From: JAOPZW01 sp963851295
GTDB lineage: Bacteria; Actinomycetota; Thermoleophilia; Solirubrobacterales; Solirubrobacteraceae
Direction: 5' to 3'
Length of the DNA: 64,000 nucleotides
Assembly (NCBI GenBank): GCA_963851295.1
Contig: CAWKOS010000012.1
Span: 62,001 to 126,000, forward strand
Part shown: piece after piece, positions 1 through 7,631 of the stretch
Numbering within the stretch: the first letter of the stretch is position 1
Layout: every line of letters begins with the position of its first letter
Notes under the pieces: generated by a model
What the model was told of the DNA's origin: nothing
The model's database searches: none
What the model saw: only the letters and a program-made list of their open reading frames with translations
Translations under genes and position numbers: made by a program

Positions 1-2
1 AC

Positions 3-428
3 GACGACGTCATCGCCGGCTGCGTGCGCACCAAGCTGCGCGTGGTCGCCGCCGACGAGCGCGACGGCGGCGCGCGCCAGGCGCTCAACCTCGGCCACAC
101 GGTCGGCCACGCGATCGAGACCGCGACCGGCTACGCGCGCTACCGCCACGGCGAGGCCGTCGGCCTAGGGCTCCTCGCCGCCCTGCGCCTCTCCGGCCAG
201 GACGCGCTGCGCGAGCTCGTCGGCGGGCTGCTCGCCGCCGCCGGGCTGCCCGCCCGGCTTGAGGGCGTCGACGCCGCGGACGTTGCCGCCGCCACCCAGC
301 GCGACAAGAAGCGCACGGGGGAGGAGGTGCCCTTCGTGCTCGTCGACGCGCCGGGGCGCGTGACGCCGGGGCACGCGGTCGGGGCCGCCGAGCTCGTGGC
401 GGCCGTGCGAGAGTTGGCGGCGCCATGA
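3..428 (+). CDS. aroB: 3-dehydroquinate synthase, C-terminal part (cut by window edge)
   Basis: This is the C-terminal ~141 residues of 3-dehydroquinate synthase, which converts DAHP to 3-dehydroquinate in the shikimate pathway (NAD- and metal-dependent, cytoplasmic). The segment NLGHTVGHAIE carries the metal-binding histidine region of the family. A downstream RDKKRTGEEVPFVL stretch matches the conserved lysine-rich C-terminal motif. The N-terminal Rossmann half lies left of the window. The stop overlaps the next gene as ATGA at 425-428, so aroB and aroQ are translationally coupled and encode consecutive pathway steps. Confidence 0.93.
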   Translation, partial: DDVIAGCVRTKLRVVAADERDGGARQALNLGHTVGHAIETATGYARYRHGEAVGLGLLAALRLSGQDALRELVGGLLAAAGLPARLEGVDAADVAAATQRDKKRTGEEVPFVLVDAPGRVTPGHAVGAAELVAAVRELAAP

Positions 429-871
429 ACGTGCGCAACCGCGTGGAGGTCATGCACGGCGTCAACCTCGACCAGCTCGGGCGCCGGCCCGCGGCGGTCT
501 ACGGCGACCTGACCTACGACCGCCTGCAGCAGCACGTCGAGGGCTACGCGCGCGACCTCGGGCTGCAGGTGCGCTTCTTCCAGACCAACGCCGAGCACCA
601 GTTCGTCGAGCACCTGCATCGCCTCGAGGGGCTCTCGGACGCCATCGTCATGAACCCCGGCGCCTGGACGCACTACGCGTGGGCGATCCGCGACGCGCTG
701 GAGATCGCCGCGCTGCCGACGGTCGAGGTCCACCTCTCCGACGTCGAGCGCCGCGAGGAGTGGCGGCGCCTCTCGGTGGTGCGCGACCTGTGCCTGACCA
801 CGGTCGCCGGCCAGGGGATCGAGGGATACCGAGCGGCGCTCGCGCGCCTGAAGGAGGAGCTTGATGGCTGA
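425..871 (+). CDS. aroQ: type II 3-dehydroquinate dehydratase (divergent active site)
   Basis: Type II dehydroquinase (148 aa, usual length), dehydrating 3-dehydroquinate to 3-dehydroshikimate; members of the family are dodecamers. The fold signature is clear: GRRP-x3-YG near residue 24 supplies the catalytic Arg and Tyr, NPGAWTHYAWAIRDA is the substrate-binding block, and VEVHLSD near residue 103 contains the catalytic His. Two normally strict positions differ. The first-strand motif reads MHGVNLDQLG where family members have NGPNLxxLG, and VHLSN has become VHLSD. The gene overlaps both neighbours (aroB by 4 nt, the peptidase by 8 nt). Confidence 0.88.
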   Translation: MNVRNRVEVMHGVNLDQLGRRPAAVYGDLTYDRLQQHVEGYARDLGLQVRFFQTNAEHQFVEHLHRLEGLSDAIVMNPGAWTHYAWAIRDALEIAALPTVEVHLSDVERREEWRRLSVVRDLCLTTVAGQGIEGYRAALARLKEELDG

Positions 872-1964
872 GGGCCCCGTGGCGGTCGGCACCGACCGCG
901 CCGACCGCGTCGCCGACGCGCTCGAGGAGCGCGAGGCCGACCTCCTGCTCGTCACCGACCTCGTCAACGTCCGCTGGCTCACCGGCTTCACCGGCTCCAA
1001 CGCCGCCGCCGTCGTCGGCCGCGACGGCGGCCGGCGCTTCGTCACCGACTTCCGCTACCTGACGCAGTCGGCCGACCAGGTCGACCCGGCCTGGGAGCGC
1101 GAGATCGCCGTCGACCTGCTGGCCGGGGTGGTCAAGGGCCTGCCGGGCACCGGCGAGCTGCGGCTCGCCTTCGACGACGCGAACCTCAGCGTCAAGGACC
1201 ACGGGCGCCTGGCCGGCATGGTCCGCGCCGGGATCGAGCTCGTCCCCGCCGGCGGGGCGATCGAGGCGCTGCGCGCGGTCAAGGACGAGGCCGAGCTCGA
1301 CGCCATCCGCGCCGCCGCCCGGCTGGCCGACGACGCGCTCACCGAGGTCCTCGGGCGCGGGCTCGTGGGGAGGACCGAGCGCGAGGTCGCCCTCGACCTG
1401 GAGTTCACCATGCGACGCATGGGCGCCGAGGCGGCGTCGTTCCCGCCGATCGTGGCCGCGGGCGAGCACGGCGCGCTGCCGCACGCCGAGCCCCGCGACG
1501 TGACCATCCCGACCGGCACGCTGTGCGTCGTCGACTGGGGCGCCCAGCTCGACGGCTACGCCTCGGACTGCACGCGCACGTACGCCACGGGCGAGATCGA
1601 CCGGCGCGACGGCGAGGTCTACGCGCTCGTCCTGCGCGCCCAGGAGGCGGCGCTGGAGGCGGTGCGCGCCGGGCCGACGGGCCGCGAGGTCGACGCCGTG
1701 GCGCGCGCGATCATCGACGGCGCGGGCCACGCCGAGCACTTCGGCCACGGCCTGGGCCACGGCGTCGGGCTGGCCGTCCACGAGGGGCCGCGGCTGTCCA
1801 AGCAGGGCGAGACGGCGCTCGCCGCGGGCATGGTCGTGACCGTCGAGCCGGGGGTCTACGTGCCCGGCGCGGTGGGCGTACGCATCGAGGACCTGGTGAT
1901 CGTCGGCGACGAGGGCTCCGAGGTCGTCTCCTCGCTGCCCAAGGAGCTCCAGGTCGTGGCGTAA
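864..1964 (+). CDS. pepP: Xaa-Pro aminopeptidase, M24 family
   Basis: M24 metallopeptidase (366 aa) predicted to remove N-terminal residues preceding proline, with a dinuclear metal centre. An N-terminal creatinase-like domain (about 1-135) precedes the pita-bread catalytic domain. The metal ligands are recognisable: Asp in VVDWG (~224) and YASDCTR (~234), His in HGLGHG (~295), Glu in VEPGVY (~328) and RIEDLV (~342). ATG at 864 is preferred over TTG at 861 because AAGGAGGAG at 851-859 sits at ideal Shine-Dalgarno distance. In many bacteria efp follows directly; here efp is 9.5 kb away, behind an accessory block. Confidence 0.92.
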   Translation: MAEGPVAVGTDRADRVADALEEREADLLLVTDLVNVRWLTGFTGSNAAAVVGRDGGRRFVTDFRYLTQSADQVDPAWEREIAVDLLAGVVKGLPGTGELRLAFDDANLSVKDHGRLAGMVRAGIELVPAGGAIEALRAVKDEAELDAIRAAARLADDALTEVLGRGLVGRTEREVALDLEFTMRRMGAEAASFPPIVAAGEHGALPHAEPRDVTIPTGTLCVVDWGAQLDGYASDCTRTYATGEIDRRDGEVYALVLRAQEAALEAVRAGPTGREVDAVARAIIDGAGHAEHFGHGLGHGVGLAVHEGPRLSKQGETALAAGMVVTVEPGVYVPGAVGVRIEDLVIVGDEGSEVVSSLPKELQVVA

Positions 1965-2002
1965 ACGTCCTGCGGCCCGATGTCCGATCCTCGGACCAAC
2001 GG

Positions 2003-2030
2003 CTCAAGATCCCGGTTCAACGGCCGATGC
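2003..2030 (+). promoter_or_regulatory. possible sigma-28 (FliA/WhiG)-type promoter
   Basis: CTCAAGAT (2003-2010), a 12-nt spacer and GCCGATGC (2023-2030) resemble the TAAAGTTT-N11-GCCGATAA consensus, just upstream of the GGDEF/HD-GYP gene. A small hairpin GTCCGA/TCGGAC lies just before it, near 1983. The match is imperfect and rests on consensus knowledge only. Confidence 0.3.
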
Positions 2031-2037
2031 TCCGGCC

Positions 2038-4020
2038 ATGGACGGGGGACGGCCCATGCGAGCCCTGCTCGCGGCGCTTGTCGGCTGGACGATCCTGCGC
2101 GAGGCAGAGGTCGGGCCCCTGCGTGCGCTCATGCACGGGCCGCTCTTCGGCAAGGGCGCCTACTGGGTCGTCGTCGTCGGCGCCTCGCTCGTCACCCTGT
2201 ACCGCGCCCATCGGCTGCGCGGGCGCGAGGGCGCCGCCTGGGCCCTGATCGGCCTCGGCTCGCTGCTGTGGGCGTGCGCCGACGTCTACTGGACGCTGGT
2301 CCTCGCCGACGAGGCCGTGATCCCGGTCCCGTCGGCCTCCGACGCCGGCTACCTGGCCTTCTACCCGCTCGTCTTCGCCGGGCTGTGCCTGCTGCTGCGC
2401 GCGCGCGTCGAGGGCGCCCCGCGCACGCTCTGGGTCGACGGCATCACCGCGGCGCTCGCCGCCGGCGCCATGAGCGCCGCCGTCGTCCTGCAGGCCGTGC
2501 TCCACACCGTCGGCGGCAACCCGCTCGGCGTGGCGACCAACCTCGCCTACCCGATCGGCGACCTGATCCTGCTCGCCGTCGTCGTCGCCTCGGTTGCCCT
2601 GCGCGGCTGGCGCGCGGACCGCACCTGGGCGCTGCTGGGCCTGGGCATCGTGCTCTTCTGGATCGCCGACTCTTACTACCTGGTCACGGTTGCCGACGAG
2701 ACCTACAGGTACCCGAGCATCTTCGACGGCGGCTGGACGGCCTGCCTGGTCCTCTTCTCCGTCGCCTCGTGGCAGCCCGCCCGGCGCACGGTCGCCGTCG
2801 ACGACCGCGGCTCCACGCGCTTCACCGCCTTCCCGATCGCCTTCGCCACCCTCGGCCTGGCGATCCTCGTGCTCGCCGCGCTCGGCTCGCTGAACCCGCT
2901 GGCCGTCGTGCTCGCCGCCGCCTCGCTGCTTGCCGTCTTCGCCCGGCTCATCATCAGCCTGCGCGAGAACGCGGGGATGCTCGTCGCCAGCCGCCACGAG
3001 GCGCTCACCGACGCGCTCACCGGCCTGGGCAACCGCCGCGCGCTCACGCGCGACCTCGAGCGGGTGATCGAGGGCCGCCGCGACCCGGCCGTCCTGGTGC
3101 TCTTCGACCTCGACGGGTTCAAGCACTACAACGACTCCTACGGCCACCCGGCCGGCGACGCGCTCCTGCAGCGCCTCGGGGCCAAGCTCGCCCAGGACGT
3201 CGCCCTCACCGGCTCGGCCTACCGCATGGGCGGCGACGAGTTCTGCGTGCTGCTGCGCACCGCCGGCGACGACGACGAGCAGGTCGCCGCCGTCGCGGGC
3301 GCGCTGACCGAGCACGGCGACGGCTTCACCATCACCTGCTCCTACGGCGCGGTCGCGGTCCCGACCGAGATCGACGAGGCCGGCGAGGCGCTGCGCGTCG
3401 CCGACCAGCGCATGTACGCGCACAAGCACAGCGGGCGCACCTCCGCGCGCAGCCAGAGCCGCGACGTGCTCCTGCGCGCGCTGGCCGAGCGCAACCCCGA
3501 GCTGGGCCAGCACATCAGCGGCGTCGCCGAGCTCGCCGAGGCGGTCGCCCGGCGCCTGGGCCTCGACGAGGAGCAGATCGACCACGTCCGCCACGCCGCC
3601 GCCCTGCACGACGTCGGCAAGATGGCGATCCCGGATGCGATCCTCGACAAGCCCGCCGCCCTCGACGAGTCCGAGTGGGCCTTCATCCGCCGCCACACGA
3701 TCATCGGCGAGCGCATCGTCGCCGCCGCGCCGGCGCTGCGCCCGGTCGCCGCGCTCGTGCGCTCGAGCCACGAGCGCTGGGACGGCGCCGGCTACCCCGA
3801 CGCGCTCGCCGGCTGCGAGATCCCGCTGGGCGCCCGCATCGTCTCGGTCTGCGACGCCTTCGACGCGATGGTCGCCGACCGTCCCTACCGCGCCGGCATG
3901 GACGCCGCCGACGCGCTCGCCGAGCTGCGCCGCTGCGCCGGCTCGCAGTTCGACCCCGACGTGGTCGACGCCTTCTCGGCCGCCTGGGTCCGCGAGCCCG
4001 CGCTGCGCGCCGTCGCCTAG
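2038..4020 (+). CDS. membrane GGDEF and HD-GYP cyclic-di-GMP enzyme
   Basis: A 660-residue bifunctional-looking c-di-GMP protein. Residues ~1-310 are a series of hydrophobic segments (about eight membrane passes). A GGDEF domain (~320-455) follows, with an intact MGGDEF loop near residue 399 and the FDLDGFKHYNDSYGH block. A C-terminal HD-GYP domain (~480-650) has HDVGK near 524 and HERWDGAGYP. Both synthesis and hydrolysis motifs look intact. I see no RxxD inhibitory site ahead of GGDEF. ATG 2038 is used; ATG 2056 is an alternative. It converges on the lipase gene, and the two share CTAG at 4017-4020 as stops. Confidence 0.9.
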   Translation: MDGGRPMRALLAALVGWTILREAEVGPLRALMHGPLFGKGAYWVVVVGASLVTLYRAHRLRGREGAAWALIGLGSLLWACADVYWTLVLADEAVIPVPSASDAGYLAFYPLVFAGLCLLLRARVEGAPRTLWVDGITAALAAGAMSAAVVLQAVLHTVGGNPLGVATNLAYPIGDLILLAVVVASVALRGWRADRTWALLGLGIVLFWIADSYYLVTVADETYRYPSIFDGGWTACLVLFSVASWQPARRTVAVDDRGSTRFTAFPIAFATLGLAILVLAALGSLNPLAVVLAAASLLAVFARLIISLRENAGMLVASRHEALTDALTGLGNRRALTRDLERVIEGRRDPAVLVLFDLDGFKHYNDSYGHPAGDALLQRLGAKLAQDVALTGSAYRMGGDEFCVLLRTAGDDDEQVAAVAGALTEHGDGFTITCSYGAVAVPTEIDEAGEALRVADQRMYAHKHSGRTSARSQSRDVLLRALAERNPELGQHISGVAELAEAVARRLGLDEEQIDHVRHAAALHDVGKMAIPDAILDKPAALDESEWAFIRRHTIIGERIVAAAPALRPVAALVRSSHERWDGAGYPDALAGCEIPLGARIVSVCDAFDAMVADRPYRAGMDAADALAELRRCAGSQFDPDVVDAFSAAWVREPALRAVA

Positions 4021-5180
4021 CCCAGGCGCTGCGCCAGATAGCCGGTCGCGTCGCGCGCCGCGGCGGTGACCAGGCCGAAGTGGTCGACGCCCGGGTAGCG
4101 CACGTAGCTCGCCGGGAGGTGACGCTGGGCGTAGCCGGCCGCGAGCCCGTCGGTCAGCGCCGGGAGCACGACGCTGTCGGCCGCGCCCTGCTCGATGCGC
4201 ACCGGGGTATGGAAGCTGAGGGCCTGCGGGTCGTTGGCCGTCAGCCGCGCCACCAGCGCGCCGAGGTCGGCGTCGGAGCGGAAGAGGTCCGCCGGGGCGA
4301 CGCCCGCGAACGGCCCGGCGGCCAGGGCGGGCAGGCAGCCGGTCGGCGCCTCGGGGAAGAGACGGGCGCCGAGCGGGCTGAGCATGGGGCCGACGTCGAG
4401 GGCCGGGTCGGCCGCCTCGGCGCCGGTGACGATGACGGCGGCGACCGCCGCCAGCTCGCCGTCCGGTGCCGTGAGGGCGTGGAGCGCCGCGGCCTGCTCG
4501 CCGAGGTGGCTGCTGGGCGCGAACGCCACGGTCGCGCGGATGCGCAGCGCCGGCGCGTACGCGCGCGCTCGCGCCGTGGCCCACAGCGCAGCGTGGCCGC
4601 CGACGGAGTGGCCGGCGAGGGCGACGTCGCGAAGGCTCAGCCGCGGGTCGAAGGCGCGGGCGGCGAGGACCATGTCGAGCATCGCGTGCGCCTCGGAGGG
4701 GCCGATGAGGTCCGGGTTGACGCCCGCGGTGCCGAGCCCCTCGTAGTCGGTGCGCACGACGGCGAAGCCCGCCCGCAGCCAGCGGCGCAGCAGCGGCCGC
4801 TCGTAGCCGTTGAGGACGTCGGAGCGCGTCGGTGCGCAGCGGTCCGCGAGCCCGACGGTCGCGTGGCCCCACGAGATCACCGGCCAGCCGCCACGGGGCG
4901 GGCGGCCCGCGGGGAGGGCGAGCGTTCCCGAGACGGCGACCGGGGCGCCCCGCACCCCGACCGAGCGGTAGAGCAGCAGCTCGTTGGTCCCGGCGCCGCG
5001 GAGCACCGCGGGGCCGGTCAGGCGGCGGGCCCAGATGACGCTACCGTGCGGGCCCGCCACGAGCGCGCGGGGCGGCGTGTAGAAGCGCGTGCCCTCCGGG
5101 CCCGTGCGCACGTCGGCGGACGCGGTGGACGCCGCCAGCAGCACGGCGAGTACGACCGCGATCCCCACGCACGGACGCAT
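4017..5180 (-). CDS. secreted alpha/beta-hydrolase, secretory-lipase-like
   Basis: A 387-residue exported serine hydrolase resembling the secretory lipase (LIP) family. MRPCVGIAVVLAVLLAASTA is a signal peptide. WGHATVGLADRCAPT is characteristic of the family, GHSVGGHAALWA holds the nucleophile Ser, EQGAADSVV the likely acid, and GVDHFG the catalytic His. ATG 5180 is chosen because the signal peptide starts there and TATCGT on the minus strand (5193-5188) lies 7 nt upstream, giving a leaderless transcript. Natural substrate unknown; an ester or lipid is likely. The divergent EVE gene shares the promoter region. Confidence 0.82.
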   Translation of the reverse strand: MRPCVGIAVVLAVLLAASTASADVRTGPEGTRFYTPPRALVAGPHGSVIWARRLTGPAVLRGAGTNELLLYRSVGVRGAPVAVSGTLALPAGRPPRGGWPVISWGHATVGLADRCAPTRSDVLNGYERPLLRRWLRAGFAVVRTDYEGLGTAGVNPDLIGPSEAHAMLDMVLAARAFDPRLSLRDVALAGHSVGGHAALWATARARAYAPALRIRATVAFAPSSHLGEQAAALHALTAPDGELAAVAAVIVTGAEAADPALDVGPMLSPLGARLFPEAPTGCLPALAAGPFAGVAPADLFRSDADLGALVARLTANDPQALSFHTPVRIEQGAADSVVLPALTDGLAAGYAQRHLPASYVRYPGVDHFGLVTAAARDATGYLAQRLG

Positions 5181-5187
5181 CGGCGCG

Positions 5188-5197
5188 ACGATACAGT
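5188..5197. promoter_or_regulatory. overlapping divergent leaderless promoters
   Basis: ACGATACAGT contains TATCGT on the minus strand (7 nt before the lipase ATG at 5180) and TACAGT on the plus strand (5192-5197, 8 nt before GTG 5206). The two -10 hexamers overlap by 2 bp, so polymerase could serve only one direction at a time. Confidence 0.55.
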
Positions 5198-5205
5198 CGC
5201 GCGCG

Positions 5206-5610
5206 GTGCGCGCACAGTGGCTCAAGGGCATCGGCCACGCGCGGGGCTCGCTTCCCGAGGCCTGGCTCGCCGAGCGCCCGGGGGTGCTCGAGCGCACGGG
5301 CTTCCCGCGGCGCCCACGGATCGTCGCGGGCGACCGGCTCGTGTACTACGCGGCGGGCTGGCGGCGCGTCTTCGCGATCGTCGAGGTGGTGGGCGAGCCG
5401 ACCGACACCGTGGCTCACGGTTCGAACCCCGCGCGGTGGCCGTGGTCGGTCCCCGTGGAGGCGCTGCTCGTGGTGCCCCACATGGAGAACGCGCCGCCGG
5501 TGGAGGCGATCGGCGTCGCGGCGCGGTCGATGAGCCAGCAGTCGCACATCCGCCTGTCGCCCGAGCACTACGAGCGCGCGGTCGAGGCGATCGCCGGCGT
5601 CGCGGCCTAG
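5206..5610 (+). CDS. EVE (PUA/YTH-like) domain protein
   Basis: A 134-residue protein that looks like a single EVE domain, a PUA/YTH-superfamily fold thought to bind modified bases. Supporting features are the RAQWLKGIGHARG opening, the GDRLVYYAAGWRRVFAIVEV strand pair typical of the core, and the C-terminal QSHIRLSPEHYERAVEAI helix. No catalytic motif is expected. GTG 5206 is selected over upstream starts because TACAGT lies 8 nt before it. It converges with the MarR-GNAT gene, sharing CTAG 5607-5610 for both stops. The family assignment is from pattern only. Confidence 0.6.
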   Translation: MRAQWLKGIGHARGSLPEAWLAERPGVLERTGFPRRPRIVAGDRLVYYAAGWRRVFAIVEVVGEPTDTVAHGSNPARWPWSVPVEALLVVPHMENAPPVEAIGVAARSMSQQSHIRLSPEHYERAVEAIAGVAA

Positions 5611-6518
5611 AGGTCCCTCGCCCAGGTCTGCTCGACGAGGTCGTGGCCGAAGCTGTGGTGGGGCGCCGACTCGAGGAGCTCGAAGCCCGCGCGCTCGTAG
5701 AGCCGGCGCGCCGCGTGCAGGACGTCGTTGGTCCACAGGGTGATGCGCTCGTAGCCGGCGCGCTGCGCGAAGCGCAGGCACTCCTCGATCAGCCGCCCGC
5801 CGACGCCGCGCCCGCGCGCCTTGGGGTCGACGAGCAGTAGCCGCAGCTGGGCGGCGCCGTCGTCGCGGCGCACGCACAGCACGCAGCCGACGCGCTCGCC
5901 GTTGAGCTCGGCGATCCAGCCCGCGTCCTTGCGCGCGTCGCGGTGCTCGACGTAGTCGGCCACGATCCGGGCCACGAGCGCCTCGAAGGTCTCGTCCCAC
6001 CCGTACTCGCGCGCGTAGAGCTCGCCGTGGCGCTGGACGATCCAGCCGAAGTCGCCGGCCTGGGGCGGCCGTAGGACGAAGGCCTCCGGGGGCCGGGCCT
6101 CGCCGAGGACCTCGCGCACGACGTCCATGGCGGCGACGAGGCGGCCCTGGTCGTCGTCGTCGAGCGCGCCGAGGACGGCGCCGATCTCGTGGGCGGAGCG
6201 GCGGTCGAGTTCGGCGAATGCCGCGGCGCCGTCGTCGGTCAGGCGAATGCGCTGGCGGCGCCCATCGTCGGTGCTGCGCTCGCGGGCGATCAGGCCGTTG
6301 CGCTCCAGGCGGGCGAGCAGGCGGCTGAGGAAGCCCGCGTCGAGGTCGAGCTCGCGGCGCAGGTCGGCGACCTCGGTGACCTCGCGCTGCCCGAGCTCGT
6401 AGAGCACGCGCGCCTCGGTCAGCGAGTGGGGCGTGCGCAGCAGCCCTTCGCGCAGGACGCCGATGCGGTTGGTGTAGAAGCGGTTGAAGGCGCGGACGGC
6501 GGCGACGCGGTCACTCAT
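5607..6518 (-). CDS. MarR regulator fused to GNAT acetyltransferase
   Basis: A 303-residue fusion. Residues 1-~140 form a MarR-type winged helix (LTEARVLYELG, then the recognition helix and the wing with STDDGRRQRIRLTDDG). Residues ~150-303 are a GNAT acetyltransferase with the acetyl-CoA loop ARGRGVGGRL and the ARRLYERAGFELL C-terminal motif. Such bifunctional proteins combine DNA binding with acetyl transfer to a small molecule. The start may be ATG 6518, 6527 or 6530; all lie at the edge of the operator at 6530-6556, which implies autoregulation. The gene is last in a minus-strand run with GYD, DUF1326 and peroxiredoxin genes. Confidence 0.88.
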   Translation of the reverse strand: MSDRVAAVRAFNRFYTNRIGVLREGLLRTPHSLTEARVLYELGQREVTEVADLRRELDLDAGFLSRLLARLERNGLIARERSTDDGRRQRIRLTDDGAAAFAELDRRSAHEIGAVLGALDDDDQGRLVAAMDVVREVLGEARPPEAFVLRPPQAGDFGWIVQRHGELYAREYGWDETFEALVARIVADYVEHRDARKDAGWIAELNGERVGCVLCVRRDDGAAQLRLLLVDPKARGRGVGGRLIEECLRFAQRAGYERITLWTNDVLHAARRLYERAGFELLESAPHHSFGHDLVEQTWARDL

Positions 6519-6529
6519 GGCAGACATCA

Positions 6530-6556
6530 TCAACGAAGTCGTTGACTTCGTCAACG
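6530..6556. promoter_or_regulatory. MarR-type operator, three interleaved palindromes
   Basis: Three overlapping perfect inverted repeats share these 27 bp: TCAACGA-AG-TCGTTGA (6530-6545), ACGAAGTC-GTT-GACTTCGT (6533-6551) and CGTTGAC-TTC-GTCAACG (6540-6556). The TTGAC...GTCAA form is the classical MarR-family half-site pair. The block sits immediately upstream of the MarR-GNAT start and 17 nt past the GYD stop. Confidence 0.75.
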
Positions 6557-6573
6557 ATTGTCTGCGGGCCGCG

Positions 6574-6894
6574 TCAGGAGCCGGGCGGGCGGTAGTCGAC
6601 CGACCGCTGGGCGGCGGCGTCGACTTCCTCCGGCGTCATGAGCAGCACGGTCTTCGTGGTCGCGCCGCCGGAGGCGTTGACCGTGAGCGCGACGGCGGCC
6701 GCGGCCTCGGCGTCCGGCAGCTCGGCGACGACGTAGGCGTCGGTGTCGCCGAACGCGAAGTAGAAGTGCTCGAGCGACCCGCCGACGCTCTCGAGCGTCG
6801 CGGCCACCGCGTCGCGCCGGCTGCTGCCGCCGGCGCTCCGCAGGCCCTTGACGCCCTCCAGCGTGTAGGACGCCTCGATCATGAACTTGGGCAT
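6574..6894 (-). CDS. GYD-domain protein
   Basis: A 106-residue protein of the GYD family, small ferredoxin-like single-domain proteins of unknown function. Recognisable parts are the PKFMIEASYTLEGVKGL opening, the central EHFYFAFGDTDAYVVAELPD block and the TKTVLLMTPEEV strand. It lies 12 nt downstream of the DUF1326 gene on the same strand and precedes the MarR-GNAT gene, so it is probably co-transcribed with the former. No catalytic residue can be assigned. Confidence 0.75.
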   Translation of the reverse strand: MPKFMIEASYTLEGVKGLRSAGGSSRRDAVAATLESVGGSLEHFYFAFGDTDAYVVAELPDAEAAAAVALTVNASGGATTKTVLLMTPEEVDAAAQRSVDYRPPGS

Positions 6895-6906
6895 GCGCCT
6901 ACCGTC

Positions 6907-7551
6907 TCACCGCGGCGCGGTGGACTGCAAGGGCGCCTCGTCCGCCGAGTACGCGAAGGCGCTCCGGAAGCCGCAGCGGCCGCGCAGCTCGGCGATCGCC
7001 GCCTCGCTGCCGAGCGCCATCAGCTCGGTGACGACCTCGGTGCCGGGCTGGTGGTGGCCGGGGATGACGCACGAGACGGCGTCGGGCTGCTCGACGTCGT
7101 GGTCGACGCGCACCACGATCTCGTCGGCGGCGCGGAACCATCCTCGCCGCGGGCGGTGCTCGATCTCGAGCTTCGCGGGGCGCACGGCGAGCAGGTCGCT
7201 CGCCTTCCACGCCCACGGGAAGTGGACGAGCGCCGAGCCGCCGCGGCGGCCGGTGTAGATCGCCTCGAGCGCAGCGCGCTGGGACGCGTCGGCGCGCTTG
7301 TCGAGGTAGAGGACGTAGCGCCACGGCGAGCCGGGCTCGTCGTCGTGGTAGCGGCACGCGATGACGACGCCCAGGCCGGAGAGGTCGACGTCGCCATCGG
7401 CGCCGTCCTCGATCCACCACGACAGCGCCCCGTAGCACTCGCCGTAGGTCGAGCGCCCGCCGCCCATGCCGCCGACGCGCCGGCACGGGCAGATCGCCTC
7501 GCAGTTGCAGGCCTCCAGGTAGCTGCCGCTCAGATGCCACTCGCCGGCCAT
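6907..7551 (-). CDS. DUF1326 domain protein
   Basis: A 214-residue DUF1326 protein. The N-terminal WHLSGSYLEACNCEAICPC is the hallmark of the family, with a three-cysteine cluster (residues ~15-22) suggestive of metal or redox chemistry. The WRYVLYLDKRADASQRAAL and HFPWAWKASDLL blocks agree. Function is undescribed. Family members often neighbour a DUF2182 membrane protein; only a short hydrophobic reading frame is found here, just upstream (7555-7650). Confidence 0.75.
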   Translation of the reverse strand: MAGEWHLSGSYLEACNCEAICPCRRVGGMGGGRSTYGECYGALSWWIEDGADGDVDLSGLGVVIACRYHDDEPGSPWRYVLYLDKRADASQRAALEAIYTGRRGGSALVHFPWAWKASDLLAVRPAKLEIEHRPRRGWFRAADEIVVRVDHDVEQPDAVSCVIPGHHQPGTEVVTELMALGSEAAIAELRGRCGFRSAFAYSADEAPLQSTAPR

Positions 7552-7631
7552 CGATCAGCCCTCCATGCGCATCATCGCGCGCGCAGCCGTGACCGCCCAG
7601 GCGGCCGCCACGAGCGCGAAGAGCGCCCCGG
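7552..7631 (-). other. 80-nt gap holding a short hydrophobic reading frame
   Basis: Between DUF1326 and peroxiredoxin the minus strand reads a hydrophobic helix (GALFALVAAAWAVTAARAMM) ending in TGA at 7555-7557, 3 nt before the DUF1326 ATG. No good start codon precedes the helix. It could be a remnant of a DUF2182-like membrane partner, a very short membrane peptide, or chance. Confidence 0.25.

Noticed and set aside
2017..4872. Very long antisense open frames over real genes (also 12196-15483, 40282-43782 and 60461-63493)
   Set aside because: They are shadows produced by the extreme GC bias: translations are Arg/Ala/Gly or Asp/Glu/Val-rich low-complexity and match no domain, while the opposite strand carries recognisable enzymes.
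5089..5205. Upstream extension of the EVE protein
   Set aside because: It would overlap the lipase signal peptide antisense, and the TACAGT box plus domain start favour GTG 5206.
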